From assembly GCA_963846165.1 (NCBI GenBank), contig CAWJUU010000007.1, positions 1 through 64,000 of the forward strand: DNA of 64,000 bases, in the 5' to 3' direction. Positions 23,680 through 32,202 of the stretch are shown one piece after another. The notes beneath the pieces were generated by a model. That model was not told where the DNA came from and did not search any database. It saw nothing but the letters and a program-made list of their open reading frames with translations. Origin of the DNA: WHSW01 sp963846165. GTDB taxonomy: Bacteria > Actinomycetota > Thermoleophilia > Solirubrobacterales > 70-9. Both the position numbers and the translations under genes were made by a program. Position 1 is the first letter of the stretch. Each line of letters opens with the position of its first letter.

Positions 23680-24312
23680 CTACTTCTCGTCGTCTGTTGA
23701 GATCTGGAAGTTGATCGAGCTGCCGCTGGCGCCGGGGTCGATGCCGTGCTTTGCGAGCGCGGCGAGGATCTGCTGCTGCATGTCGCCGTAGGCGCTCGCG
23801 CCGACGTTCTGGGCGCTGCCGGACTCGGGGTCGATGCCGTGCTGCTGCATGATCCCGACGATCTCCTCTCGCAGGCCGGTGCCTCGCATGTCGATCGTCT
23901 GCGACCCCCCCTGCTCGATCTGCACGTTGCCCTCGGCGATCGCCTGCTCGATCGCGGGCCCGAGCTGCGTCAGCGCGGCGAGGCCCTCCGCCATTCCCGG
24001 GATGTCCTGAAGATCGCCCAGGTCTGCCGAGCCGAACTGGGCTCCGCCAACCTGCTCGCCGACGATGGGCTGGCCCTCGGGGTTGGCGAAGGAGCCGGGC
24101 GCCTCATTGGGCTGCTCGGCCTGGGCCGACGGCGGCAGTGCACTCTCGCGCTTGCGGCGGTTGGAGAAGAAGCCGATGATCCGATCGTACCGCCGCTCCA
24201 GGCGTCTGACTAGACGACCGTTCCCGAATCCTCGCCCACGCGGATTCGGAATCGATCGTCTAGACCTCGTCCGGCGTGAACGTGTCGCAGGCCGCTGGAT
24301 CGCCGGACTCAT
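23680..24312 (-). CDS. Hypothetical hydrophilic protein, start uncertain
   Basis: The C-terminal about 170 residues look coding and soluble. They are acidic and Gln/Gly-rich, with two similar segments (IMQQHGIDPESGSAQNVG and ALAKHGIDPGASGSS), which suggests a short internal duplication. The N-terminal 40 residues from ATG 24312 are Arg-rich. They overlap both the end of the YpfJ-like gene and a large hairpin, so they may not be translated. No ATG, GTG or TTG lies between there and about residue 60, and a rare start is possible. No family recognised. Confidence 0.55.
   Translation of the reverse strand: MSPAIQRPATRSRRTRSRRSIPNPRGRGFGNGRLVRRLERRYDRIIGFFSNRRKRESALPPSAQAEQPNEAPGSFANPEGQPIVGEQVGGAQFGSADLGDLQDIPGMAEGLAALTQLGPAIEQAIAEGNVQIEQGGSQTIDMRGTGLREEIVGIMQQHGIDPESGSAQNVGASAYGDMQQQILAALAKHGIDPGASGSSINFQISTDDEK
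24210..24263. terminator. Large imperfect hairpin at the YpfJ stop codon
   Basis: Arms of 22 nt at 24210-24231 and 24242-24263 both begin or end with CTAGACGA/TCGTCTAG and meet at GAATCC/GGATTC around a 10-nt loop. Two single-base bulges and one mismatch interrupt pairing. The stop codon of the metallopeptidase lies inside the right arm. Probably a terminator between the two minus-strand genes, or a mobile palindromic unit. Confidence 0.5.
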
Positions 24313-25186
24313 ATCCGCGCTCGAACCAGGTGCGGCGTTGCTCGGAGGTGCCGTGGGTGAACGAGTCGGGATTGACCCGCTGGCCGGCCTGCTCGGCGAG
24401 CCGGTCGTCGCCGACCGCCTCCGAGGCGGTGAATGCCTCGTCGAGGTCGCCCTCCTCCAAGGCGCCCTCGGCGTATACGGTCGAGGCCCAGACGCCCGAG
24501 TAGCAGTCGGCCTGAAGCTCGAGCCGCACCGAGAGCTCGTTGCCGCTGTCCGGGTCGGAGCGCTCGAGCTGCGACACCTGGGCGTTGGTTCCCGTCAGGT
24601 TCTGGATGTGGTGGCCGATCTCGTGCGCGATCACATATGCCCAGGCGAAGTCGCCGGGCGCGCCGAGCTGGCGGCGCATGTCCTCATAGAAGGTGAGGTC
24701 GAGGTAGACGCGCTCGTCCGCCGGGCAGTAGAAGGGCCCGACTGCCGAGGTCGCCCCGCCACAGCCCTCGGTGCTGACGGCGCCGTCATAGACGACGAGG
24801 ACGGCGCGGTCGTAGGCCTCGCCGTCCTCCTTGAAGGTGCCGGCCCAGGTCTGCTGGGCATCGTTGAAGACGTAGTCGGAGAACTCGTACAGCTCGCGTT
24901 GGGGATCCTGGTCGGCCGGGATCGGCTGCTCGTCTTCCGCGCCTGGCGCCTGGATCCCGGCGCCGAACACGTCGTCGATGCTGAATCCCGACTCTGCAGA
25001 CCCGCCGCCGAAGACCTGGATCGCGACGATGATCAGGACCACGACGAGGCCCGCTCCGCCGCCGAGGCCGGCCACGCCTCCCGGGATCGGAAGCCCGCCG
25101 CCGAGGCCGCCCGAACCACCCGACTTGGGAGCGCCCCGAACGTCGATCACGTCGCGGCCCCGGGCCTTGCTTCGCTTCCACTTCAT
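24260..25186 (-). CDS. Neutral zinc metallopeptidase, YpfJ family
   Basis: A 308-aa protein with a cytoplasmic Lys/Arg-rich N terminus and Gly-rich stretch, then one membrane helix (GLVVVLIIVAIQVFGGG). The extracytoplasmic peptidase domain has VIAHEIGHHIQNL, the HExxH zinc site followed by a third His. RLELQADCYSGVW supplies the downstream Glu. Ends with SEQRRTWFERGYESGDPAACDTF, typical of the family. Substrate unknown. Divergent from the PAS gene. Confidence 0.9.
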   Translation of the reverse strand: MKWKRSKARGRDVIDVRGAPKSGGSGGLGGGLPIPGGVAGLGGGAGLVVVLIIVAIQVFGGGSAESGFSIDDVFGAGIQAPGAEDEQPIPADQDPQRELYEFSDYVFNDAQQTWAGTFKEDGEAYDRAVLVVYDGAVSTEGCGGATSAVGPFYCPADERVYLDLTFYEDMRRQLGAPGDFAWAYVIAHEIGHHIQNLTGTNAQVSQLERSDPDSGNELSVRLELQADCYSGVWASTVYAEGALEEGDLDEAFTASEAVGDDRLAEQAGQRVNPDSFTHGTSEQRRTWFERGYESGDPAACDTFTPDEV

Positions 25187-25213
25187 CGACGCAGGAGTCT
25201 AGGCTTGTGGTTG

Positions 25214-26575
25214 ATGGAGGAGTTAGGCGGCGGTACGCCCGCTCGGGAAGCGGGGGCGGCAGCGCGCGAGGTTGACCTGTCCCTGCTGCTCGACAGCGTG
25301 CAGGAAGCCTTTGCCCGGAGCGCGCTCGACGGCACGATCGAGTTCGTCTCGGCGGGCGCGCGAACCGTCTACGGACGCGAGCCCGACGAGCTGATCGGAA
25401 CCCAGGGCCTCGATCTGGTTGATCCCGTCGATCACGCCGAGGCGGCGCTCCGGCTGGCGCGGCTCGGCGAGTCCGAGGGCCGTGAGGAGCGGATGACCGT
25501 CCGCGTGCGACGTCCCGACGGCAGCATTGCCTGGGCGGACAGCACGGCGCGCAGCGTCCGCGACCCGGCCACCGGGGAGCTGTTCATCGCCATCGTCGCG
25601 CGCGAGGCCACGCAGCGCGTGGAGACGCAGGATGCGCTGAGCCGGGTCGAGGAGCGCTTCCGCGAGTTGGTCGAGTGGGTGCCGGCGGTCGTCTACGAGG
25701 CCGCGCCCGGGCCCGAGGGCGTCTTCCACTACATCAGCCCGCAGATCGAGGAGATGCTCGGCTACACACCCGCGGAATGGCTCGCCGATCCGCGGCTCTG
25801 GTTCGAATCCATCCACCCCGACGACCGCGGGCCGATGCTCGAGCTGGAGCGCGAGCAGGAGGAGCAGTCGCGAGAGTCAGACCGCAGGCTCGCGAGCGAG
25901 TACCGGATGCTGCATCGCAACGGGCGCACGGTGTGGGTCCGTGACATCGCCCGGACTTCCCGCCTGCGCCTACCGGGCCGAGGCCGGCGTCCACGGTCGC
26001 TGGGAGTTCGCCTCCGGCCAGATCGAGCAGCTGGTCGGCTACCGCCCAGCGGAGGTGATCGCCGACCCAACCCTGTGGTGGGCATGCATCCACGCCGACG
26101 ATCGCGAACGGGTCGAGCAGGCCGAGGAGCGCTTGGCGGAGATGCCATCGGAGAGCGAGTTCGTGCACGAGTACCGGCTGCGCACTCGGACCGGCAAGGT
26201 GATCTGGATCCGCGACCGCGCGACCGTCTCCCGCGACGCCCAGAGCAGGCTGATGATGGAGGGCGTGATCACCGACATCAGCGCCGAGCGCGCCGCCGAG
26301 GGGGATCACTGGGGCTCGCCGACGTCTATCGGCTCTCCTGCGGCGACTGCGGCGCGACCTGGGCCGCCGAGCGGATCGAGCGCTGCCGGCAGTGCCAGAG
26401 CCAGAACGTCGAGGGCGTCTCGCTCAACGCGGCGCTCAACGACCTCGCGGCCTCACGCCAGCAGGTCGAGGGGCTGCTCGACGGGATTCAGCGGCACCTC
26501 GACGCGCTCGGCACCAACCTGCGATCGGGGTCGGCGCAGCTCTCGGCCGACGACCCGGCCGAGCGGACGCAGTAG
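25214..26575 (+). pseudogene. Multi-PAS sensor protein with zinc ribbon, two frame disruptions
   Basis: Starts at ATG 25214. A first PAS domain (SLLLDSVQEAFARS to IAIVAREATQRVE) and a second (ELVEWVPAVVYEAAPGPEG to GRTVWVRDIA) are in one frame up to about 25950. A third PAS (ACAYRAEAGVHGRWEFASGQ to GVITDISAERAAE) follows in the next frame to about 26300. The original frame then resumes with CGDCGATW...CRQC (zinc ribbon) and a coiled C terminus. The first break also lacks the end of PAS2, so part has been deleted. The second break is at a run of five G, consistent with one lost G. No kinase or GGDEF output domain is present. Confidence 0.7.
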
Positions 26576-26589
26576 CGTTTCGACCCTCG

Positions 26590-26883
26590 ATGGGATTGCG
26601 CGACCGGCTGAGCCGGATCTGGGACACCGCCGGGGGCGAGCTGCACCCCGACGGGCTGGCGGAGCTTCACGTCGGCGACGCCTCCTACGACGACTGGGAC
26701 GTGGTCCGCGACTTCGCCGAGCTCGAGACCGCGCGCGCGTTCTGCCAGGCACTCACCGACCAGGGCGCCGAGGCGGTGCTGACCTCCGACTGGCCGCTGG
26801 ACAAGTGGGGCCGCGGCGACATCGCGCTGCGCGTGCCGCCCGGTCGCGGGATCGAGACCGAGGCGATGCTGGAGACCGACTAG
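26590..26883 (+). CDS. Small hypothetical protein (97 aa)
   Basis: Begins MGLRDRLSRIWDTAGGELHPDG. It has an alternating alpha/beta pattern with YDDWDVVRDFAELETARAFC and a C-terminal DIALRVPPGRGIETEAMLETD. Codon use matches the neighbours. It looks like a small ferredoxin-like or SPOR-type fold (DUF2007-like), but the assignment is weak. It follows the PAS gene by 14 bp and may be co-transcribed with it. Confidence 0.6.
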   Translation: MGLRDRLSRIWDTAGGELHPDGLAELHVGDASYDDWDVVRDFAELETARAFCQALTDQGAEAVLTSDWPLDKWGRGDIALRVPPGRGIETEAMLETD

Positions 26884-27277
26884 CCCCTGGCTGGGCGCGT
26901 TCCGCTCGGGCCAAGTCGGGGTGCGAGGCCTGGCCGGGTGTCAGTGAGGGAGGGAGTTGCGAGTGGCGCGGGCGCCTTCGGTCAGCCTCGGCCGTGGCTG
27001 GCGCGTTCCTCTCGCTATCCGAGAATAAGGCGCCAATCGAGCCTCCAGGCGGCGCGTCAACTCGCCTTTCGATCGCTCGTCGAGCTTGAAAGGAGAGTTG
27101 TTGCTCTATAGCGACATCAACCTCGGACTCGACGCCGCGGGACGGTTGAGGCCGGGGTTTGCGACCTGCGCTCGCGCCCACACCCTCCCTCGCTGCCAAC
27201 GAACCCCGCCTCGCGCTCGACGAGTGCCCGGGCGGAGCGCGCCCCGGCCGCATCCACGGGGACCGGTCGTCGATCGT
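26884..27277. repeat. Intergenic region with distant inverted repeats
   Basis: A 394-bp gap between convergent genes. The left side (about 26893-26955) and the reverse complement of the right side (about 27183-27245) are similar over some 60 nt. Both share GGGCGCG, TCCGC and CGGGC, then GCGAGGC, and end in a G-rich block (GTGAGGGAGGG against GCGAGGGAGGG). The middle has a TTG-started open frame with AAAGGAG, but it runs into the next gene antisense. Possibly a degenerate mobile element or structured RNA. Confidence 0.4.
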
Positions 27278-28480
27278 CTAACCGTCGCCGTCGGACTTCG
27301 CGTCGAACCCCCAGACCGTCTGGAACCCGGTCAGGTAGGCCCGCTCGCCGTCCGAGATCATCGGCGTGTAGCCGGCCGAGCCCCAGCCGAACACCTTCTT
27401 GCCGGTACTCGCGTCGAGGCCGACCGTTTTCTTGGTCTGAAAGCTCGACGTGAAGACGGTCTTGCCGACCACCGTCGGCGTTCCCGGCACCTGACCCCCG
27501 ACGTCATAGACCCAGCGCCTCTTGCCGGTCTCGGCCTCGAGCGCGTAGAGCTGGTGGTCGTAGCTGCCGACGTAGACCGACGGTGGCGTTCCGGGGACCT
27601 CGGCGGCCGCCGGCGAGCCGTAGATCGCATTCGAGGTGACGAAGTGCCAGTCGAGCTTGCCGGTCTCTTGGTCGAGGGCATAGACCGTGCCGTCGTTTCG
27701 AGCCTCGAACACGCGGCCGAAGGCGATCGAGGGCGACGAATAGAAGCCACCCGAAGCGCCCGGTGGCAGCTCGGTCGTGTCAGTGCTCCAGTGCAGCTTG
27801 CCGCTCTCGCCTTCGAGCGCGTAGACCGTCCCGTCGTAGTCGCCGACGTAGACGACACCATCGTCGTAGCTCGGGCTCGCCTCTACCTCGGTGTCGCCGA
27901 GCTTTCGCTTCCACTCGAGCTTGCCGGAGACGGCGTCGAGGGCGTAGAGGTAGCCACCGTCGGAGCCGACGAAGAGACGCCCCTCGGCGATCAGCGGTGA
28001 GGACTCGAGGCGGCTGTCGGCCTTGAACTCCCAGGCCTGGCGGCGCTTGAGCACGTCGATCGCCGTCAGCGTGCCGTCGTACTGCGCCAGGTAGACGATC
28101 CCGTCGGCGTGGGCTGGGCCGGTGACGTCGTTGCCGAGATTCGTCTTCCAGACCTGCTTGCCGTCGCTGGCGCGGACGACGTATAGCTCGCCGGTCTTGT
28201 TGACGAGGAACAGGAACCCGTCCGCGACCGCCGGCGGGAACTCGATCAGCTGCCCCGCCCCAAACTCCCAGAGGTAGTGAAACGGCGGGTTGGGCGCGTC
28301 GGCGATGTATTGCGTGCGCTCGACCACGCGGCCGAAGATCGGCCAGTCGCTGGTCGCGGCGGCCGCCGATCCGGAGTTCGTGCCGGCACCGGCGCTCGTG
28401 CTCACGTCATCGCCCGAACCGCCGCAGCCGGCAAGCGCGAGGACGCACACGGGCAGGGCGATCGTTGCTCGGATGGCCAT
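27278..28480 (-). CDS. Lipoprotein with PQQ/BamB-like beta-propeller
   Basis: A 400-aa protein. The lipoprotein signal ends in LALAGC, then a Gly/Ser linker. About eight propeller blades follow, each with the WD-like signature of PQQ-enzyme repeats (GKQVWKTNLG, KRRQAWEFKA, GKLEWKRKLG, GKLHWSTDT, GKLDWHFVTS, GKRRWVYDVG), separated by VYVGxYDGxLYALD. No catalytic PQQ-dehydrogenase residues are evident. Probably a surface scaffold or binding protein. ATG 28480 fits the signal peptide; the upstream GTG does not. Confidence 0.88.
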   Translation of the reverse strand: MAIRATIALPVCVLALAGCGGSGDDVSTSAGAGTNSGSAAAATSDWPIFGRVVERTQYIADAPNPPFHYLWEFGAGQLIEFPPAVADGFLFLVNKTGELYVVRASDGKQVWKTNLGNDVTGPAHADGIVYLAQYDGTLTAIDVLKRRQAWEFKADSRLESSPLIAEGRLFVGSDGGYLYALDAVSGKLEWKRKLGDTEVEASPSYDDGVVYVGDYDGTVYALEGESGKLHWSTDTTELPPGASGGFYSSPSIAFGRVFEARNDGTVYALDQETGKLDWHFVTSNAIYGSPAAAEVPGTPPSVYVGSYDHQLYALEAETGKRRWVYDVGGQVPGTPTVVGKTVFTSSFQTKKTVGLDASTGKKVFGWGSAGYTPMISDGERAYLTGFQTVWGFDAKSDGDG

Positions 28481-28514
28481 CGACCAAGAACATCGTCGCC
28501 CTGCCGGGAGTCCT

Positions 28515-29516
28515 TTAGGCGCCGGCGACCGTCTTGGTCGCCGCGGCGAGCTGACCACAGGCCGCGGCGATGTCGCGGCCACGGGTGAGGCGCACTGTCA
28601 CCGGGACGCCACGCTCGACCAGCGCCGCGCGAAACGCCTCGATGCTCTCCGGCGAGCTGCCCTCGAACCCGCCATCGGTCGGGTTGTAGGGGATCAGGTT
28701 GACCTTGAACGCCGCGTGCGGCTGCAGCAAGCCGGCGAGCACGCGGGCGTGCTCGGGGCGGTCGTTGACGCCGGCGAGCATCAGGTACTCGATGTAGACG
28801 CGCCGGTTTCGCGCTGCGCGCCAGGCGCGGCAGGCCTCAAGCAGGTCGGCGAGCGGGTAGCGCTCGTTGACCGGCATCAGCTCGGAGCGAAGCGCGTCGT
28901 CGGGGGCGTGAAGCGAGAGCGCCAGGCGCACCCTCGGCCCCTCGTGGGCGAGCCGCTCGATCCCGGGCAGCCAGCCGACCGTGGAGATCGTCGTGTGCGA
29001 GGTCGCGACCCCGATCGCCGGCAGCCGCTCGCACGCCTCGACCACGGCATCGAGATTCATCAGCGGCTCCCCCATGCCCATGAACACGGTCTGGTTGACG
29101 GGCTCGATGCGGCGGAAGTGAAGCGCCTGGTCGAGGATCTCGGAGGCCGAGAGGTTGCGGCCGAAGCTCATCGAGCCGGTGGCGCAGAAGGTGCAGGTCA
29201 GCGGGCAGCCCGACTGGCTCGAGAGACAGAGCGAGCGGCGGCCATCGCGGTAGCGCATCAGCACCCCCTCGACCGGTCGCCCGTCGGCGGTCGCGAACAG
29301 GGCCTTCTCGGTGCCGTCGCTCGAATGCGCACGCGCCTCGACCGCTAGCGTCGAGAACGGCACCTCGAGGTCGAGCGCCTCGCGAAGCGCGAGCGGCAGA
29401 TTCGACATCTCCGCGTAGGAGCTCGCGCCGCCCGCCGCCCACTCCCACACCTGGTGCGAACGGTAGGTGGGCTCGCCGTGCGCGGCAAGCGTGCGATCGA
29501 GGAGCTCGAGGTCCAC
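28515..29516 (-). CDS. rlmN: Dual-specificity rRNA/tRNA adenine-C2 methyltransferase RlmN (radical SAM)
   Basis: A 333-aa radical-SAM enzyme that methylates C2 of A2503 in 23S rRNA and A37 in tRNA. The 4Fe-4S motif CxxxCxxC is SQSGCPLTCTFCATGSM. FMGMGEPLMN, ISTVGWLPGI and LSLHAPDDALRSELMPVN are hallmark segments. The methyl-carrying Cys is in AAACGQLA near the C terminus. GTG 29516 gives the normal length. Divergent from the dehydrogenase gene, 145 bp apart. Confidence 0.94.
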   Translation of the reverse strand: MDLELLDRTLAAHGEPTYRSHQVWEWAAGGASSYAEMSNLPLALREALDLEVPFSTLAVEARAHSSDGTEKALFATADGRPVEGVLMRYRDGRRSLCLSSQSGCPLTCTFCATGSMSFGRNLSASEILDQALHFRRIEPVNQTVFMGMGEPLMNLDAVVEACERLPAIGVATSHTTISTVGWLPGIERLAHEGPRVRLALSLHAPDDALRSELMPVNERYPLADLLEACRAWRAARNRRVYIEYLMLAGVNDRPEHARVLAGLLQPHAAFKVNLIPYNPTDGGFEGSSPESIEAFRAALVERGVPVTVRLTRGRDIAAACGQLAAATKTVAGA

Positions 29517-29661
29517 GGTTCGAGTCTGACAGCGCCTACAGCTGCGGCGCGCCGGCGCTCGGCGCCGAGAGCAGCCGCTCGGCGACCGGCGTGCGCGCCG
29601 ACCCGGAGGCTCACGCGTCGCGCACTCCCGGCCGAAGCGCTGAAAGGATGGACAGAGCCCA

Positions 29662-30603
29662 ATGGCCGTCTGCTTCGTCACCCGCGACCTGCCCGGACCG
29701 GCGCTCGACCGGTTGCGAGCCGAGCATCAGGTCGAGGTCTGGCCAGAGCGGCTCCCGCCGCCGCGTGAGGCGCTCGTGCGCGCTGCGGGCGCCGCCGAGG
29801 GCCTGCTGGCGCTGCTCACGGACTCGATCGACGCCGAGCTGATCGCCGCCTGCCCGGACCTGCGCGCGATCTCAAACTACGCGGTCGGCACCGACAACGT
29901 CGACGTCGCGGCCGCGAGCGCGCGCGGGATCGCGGTCGGCAACACCCCCGACGTGCTCACCGAATCGACCGCCGACCTGGCGGTCGGGCTGATGCTGGCG
30001 ATCGCGCGCCGGCTCTCGGAGGGCGAGCGAGCCGTTCATGATGGCGAGTGGATCACTTGGGAGCCCGCTTTCCTGCTCGGTCGCGACCTGCACGGGGCAA
30101 CGGTCGGGATCGTCGGCGGCGGGCGGATCGGGACAGCGATCGCGCGCCGGCTCGAGGGCTTCGCCTGCCGGCTGCTGGTCGCCGGGCGCGACGATCGCGC
30201 GGCGTTCGACCGGCTGCTCGCCCAGTCGGATTTTGTCAGCATCCACTGCCCGCTCACCCCCGAGACCCGGGGCCTGATCGGCGCGGTGGCGTTGCAGGCG
30301 ATGAAGCCGACCGCCTACCTCGTCAACACCGCCCGCGGGCCGATCGTCGACCACCGCGCGCTCGAGCGGGCGCTGCGCGAGGGCTGGATCGCCGGCGCAG
30401 CGCTCGACGTCACCGACCCCGAGCCATTGCCGGCCGGCCACTCCTTGCTCGCGGCTCCAAACCTGCTCGTGCTCCCGCACGTCGGCTCGGCCACCCACGC
30501 GACGCGCGAGGCGATGGCGGCGATCGCGGTCGACAACCTGCTTGCCGGGCTCGCCGGCGAGCGGATGCCACATTGCGTCAACCCCGGGGTCTACGATCGC
30601 TAG
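29662..30603 (+). CDS. D-2-hydroxyacid dehydrogenase (glyoxylate/hydroxypyruvate reductase type)
   Basis: A 313-aa NAD(P)-dependent enzyme. The nucleotide loop is GATVGIVGGGRIGTAIARRL. The catalytic Arg is in VNTARGPIVD, the Glu in VTDPEPLPA and the His in VLPHVGSAT. NYAVGTDNVDVAAASARGI is the substrate-domain signature. The closest functional class is probably glyoxylate or hydroxypyruvate reductase. A GAAAGG upstream supports ATG 29662. Confidence 0.9.
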   Translation: MAVCFVTRDLPGPALDRLRAEHQVEVWPERLPPPREALVRAAGAAEGLLALLTDSIDAELIAACPDLRAISNYAVGTDNVDVAAASARGIAVGNTPDVLTESTADLAVGLMLAIARRLSEGERAVHDGEWITWEPAFLLGRDLHGATVGIVGGGRIGTAIARRLEGFACRLLVAGRDDRAAFDRLLAQSDFVSIHCPLTPETRGLIGAVALQAMKPTAYLVNTARGPIVDHRALERALREGWIAGAALDVTDPEPLPAGHSLLAAPNLLVLPHVGSATHATREAMAAIAVDNLLAGLAGERMPHCVNPGVYDR

Positions 30604-30618
30604 ACGTCCCGGAGGGCG

Positions 30619-31056
30619 CTAGGCAAGCCCCTTCTCGCGCAGCTCGCGCAGGGCGCTCTCGCTCTTATCGAGCTCATCCAGACTCATCCCCGCGAGCACC
30701 TGCGGCGCCTTCGAGAACTGGATCTCGCGGTAGTCGACCACCTGGACGTGGTTGCCCCATGGGTCGCGGAAGTCGAGCCCGCGACCGGGGAGGATCTCGG
30801 CGCCCGCCCGCTCGAGCGCCGCGCGGGCAACTTCGAGGTCGTCGACGACGAGCCCGAAATGGCGTCCGGCGTCGGGCGGCTGCGAGCGGCCCTCGGCGAT
30901 CGCGATGAACTGGTCTCCGATGTCGACGAAGGCCATCCCGGGCACCCGGCCGCGGAGCTCGAACTCGAAGGCGGCGCCGTAGAACTCGAGCGCCGCCTCG
31001 AGGTCGCCGACCTCGAGTGCGACGTGGTTGATGCCGACCAGGCGCGCGCGAGCCAC
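30619..31056 (-). CDS. VOC (glyoxalase/bleomycin resistance) family protein
   Basis: A 145-aa protein with two beta-alpha-beta3 modules. INHVALEVGDLEAALEFYGAAF supplies the first metal His and FRDPWGNHVQVVDYRE the last Glu. GRHFGLVVDDLEVARAALERAG is the second module. A C-terminal 30-residue helix (SLDELDKSESALRELREKG) extends the domain. Activity unknown. Follows the channel gene by 12 bp on the same strand. Confidence 0.88.
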   Translation of the reverse strand: MARARLVGINHVALEVGDLEAALEFYGAAFEFELRGRVPGMAFVDIGDQFIAIAEGRSQPPDAGRHFGLVVDDLEVARAALERAGAEILPGRGLDFRDPWGNHVQVVDYREIQFSKAPQVLAGMSLDELDKSESALRELREKGLA

Positions 31057-31068
31057 GTCAGCGAGCCG

Positions 31069-32139
31069 TCAGGCGAGGCTCAAGACGACGATCAGCGCAT
31101 AGCACACGATGTACGCGGCGGTGAGGACGACAAGGCTCCGGCGGTCGGTCTGCATGGCGGCGGCGACCTCACCGGTGGTTTCGAACCTTTCGATCCTCGA
31201 GGCGCGCACGACCGCCGCCAGGGTGAAGACCACGAACACGTAGCTGAGCACGTAGAGCTTGTCGAGCAGGATCAGGTTGTTGACATCGGGCAGGCCGGCA
31301 TCGCTGGTCAGCTGCAGGGCGACCATGGTGAGCAGCGCCGTGATCCCGATCCCGATCCTGCCCTCGACGTAGCGCGGATGCACCGAGAGCGCCAGCGCCG
31401 CGCTGAGCACGACGAGCAGCATCGGCAACAGCAGCTTCAGCGAGTACGTGCCCGCCGGGCGCGTCACCTCGAGTCCGCCGATCACCCGCGAGTACGTGTC
31501 GGCAGCGGCGCCCGCATCGCCGAAGTCGGTCGGGTACTGGTTCGAGACGACCTCCAAGGACGCGTCGCCGATGTCCCAGCCCGGAATCGAGATGTCCGGG
31601 GAGATCGCTATCGGGTCCCTGTCGGGCACGTAGACGAGCGCCGACTCGTCCTTCGACTTGTCCTCGAGCATGACGATCAACTCCTGGCGGTCGAAGGGGT
31701 AGTCGTTGATCGCGAGGTCGGAATTGAACTGGCCCTGGACGTGCAGCGACGAGTACTGGCTCCCGTCCGGCAGGGTCTCGGGCCTGATCCCCGCGTAGCC
31801 GCGGATGTGGCCCCAGAGCTGGTACGGGTTGAGGAACTCGAAGCTGCGCGAGGGGTCGATCTTCGGGTCGTCCCACTTGAACCAGATATACAGGTCGACG
31901 GCGTAGGACTTCGTCTGCAGGTCGAGCTGCTGGATGTCGTTGATCAGCATCCCGACCCCGACCACGTCCCGCTCACCGCCCCCGGCCGAAGGCTCGTCGG
32001 GCGCCGGCTCGGGAGCCGGCTGCTCGCCCCCGGGCGCCTCCGGCGCCGGCTCCTGCGCGGCGCCCGGCGCAACCACCAGCAGCAGCGACGCAAGCACGAC
32101 CGCGCACCCCGCGAGAGCTCCTCTCCTGCCCATCTGCAT
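31069..32139 (-). CDS. Pentameric ligand-gated ion channel (Cys-loop receptor superfamily), prokaryotic
   Basis: A 356-aa protein. A signal peptide is followed by a Pro/Glu-rich linker to about residue 55. The extracellular beta-sandwich ligand domain (about 57-235) has the family stretch YAVDLYIWFKWDDPKIDP and YPFDRQELIVMLED, the pro-loop equivalent without the Cys pair. Four helices follow (M1 LKLLLPMLLVVLSAALALS, M2 VEGRIGIGITALLTMVALQL, M3 LLDKLYVLSYVFVVFTLAAV, M4 SLVVLTAAYIVCYALIVVLS). Related to GLIC/ELIC. Ligand unknown. ATG 32139 has AAAGGG upstream; a TTG at 32145 and an ATG at 32133 are alternatives. Confidence 0.88.
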   Translation of the reverse strand: MQMGRRGALAGCAVVLASLLLVVAPGAAQEPAPEAPGGEQPAPEPAPDEPSAGGGERDVVGVGMLINDIQQLDLQTKSYAVDLYIWFKWDDPKIDPSRSFEFLNPYQLWGHIRGYAGIRPETLPDGSQYSSLHVQGQFNSDLAINDYPFDRQELIVMLEDKSKDESALVYVPDRDPIAISPDISIPGWDIGDASLEVVSNQYPTDFGDAGAAADTYSRVIGGLEVTRPAGTYSLKLLLPMLLVVLSAALALSVHPRYVEGRIGIGITALLTMVALQLTSDAGLPDVNNLILLDKLYVLSYVFVVFTLAAVVRASRIERFETTGEVAAAMQTDRRSLVVLTAAYIVCYALIVVLSLA

Positions 32140-32202
32140 ATCCAATCACCCTTTGGGGTGTTTCCAAATCCCGCTGCCGATGGATAGGGTTCCCACCCAC
32201 GA

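Noticed and set aside
24065..25213. Plus-strand open frame preceding the PAS gene
   Set aside because: It is antisense to the YpfJ metallopeptidase; the PAS protein starts at ATG 25214.
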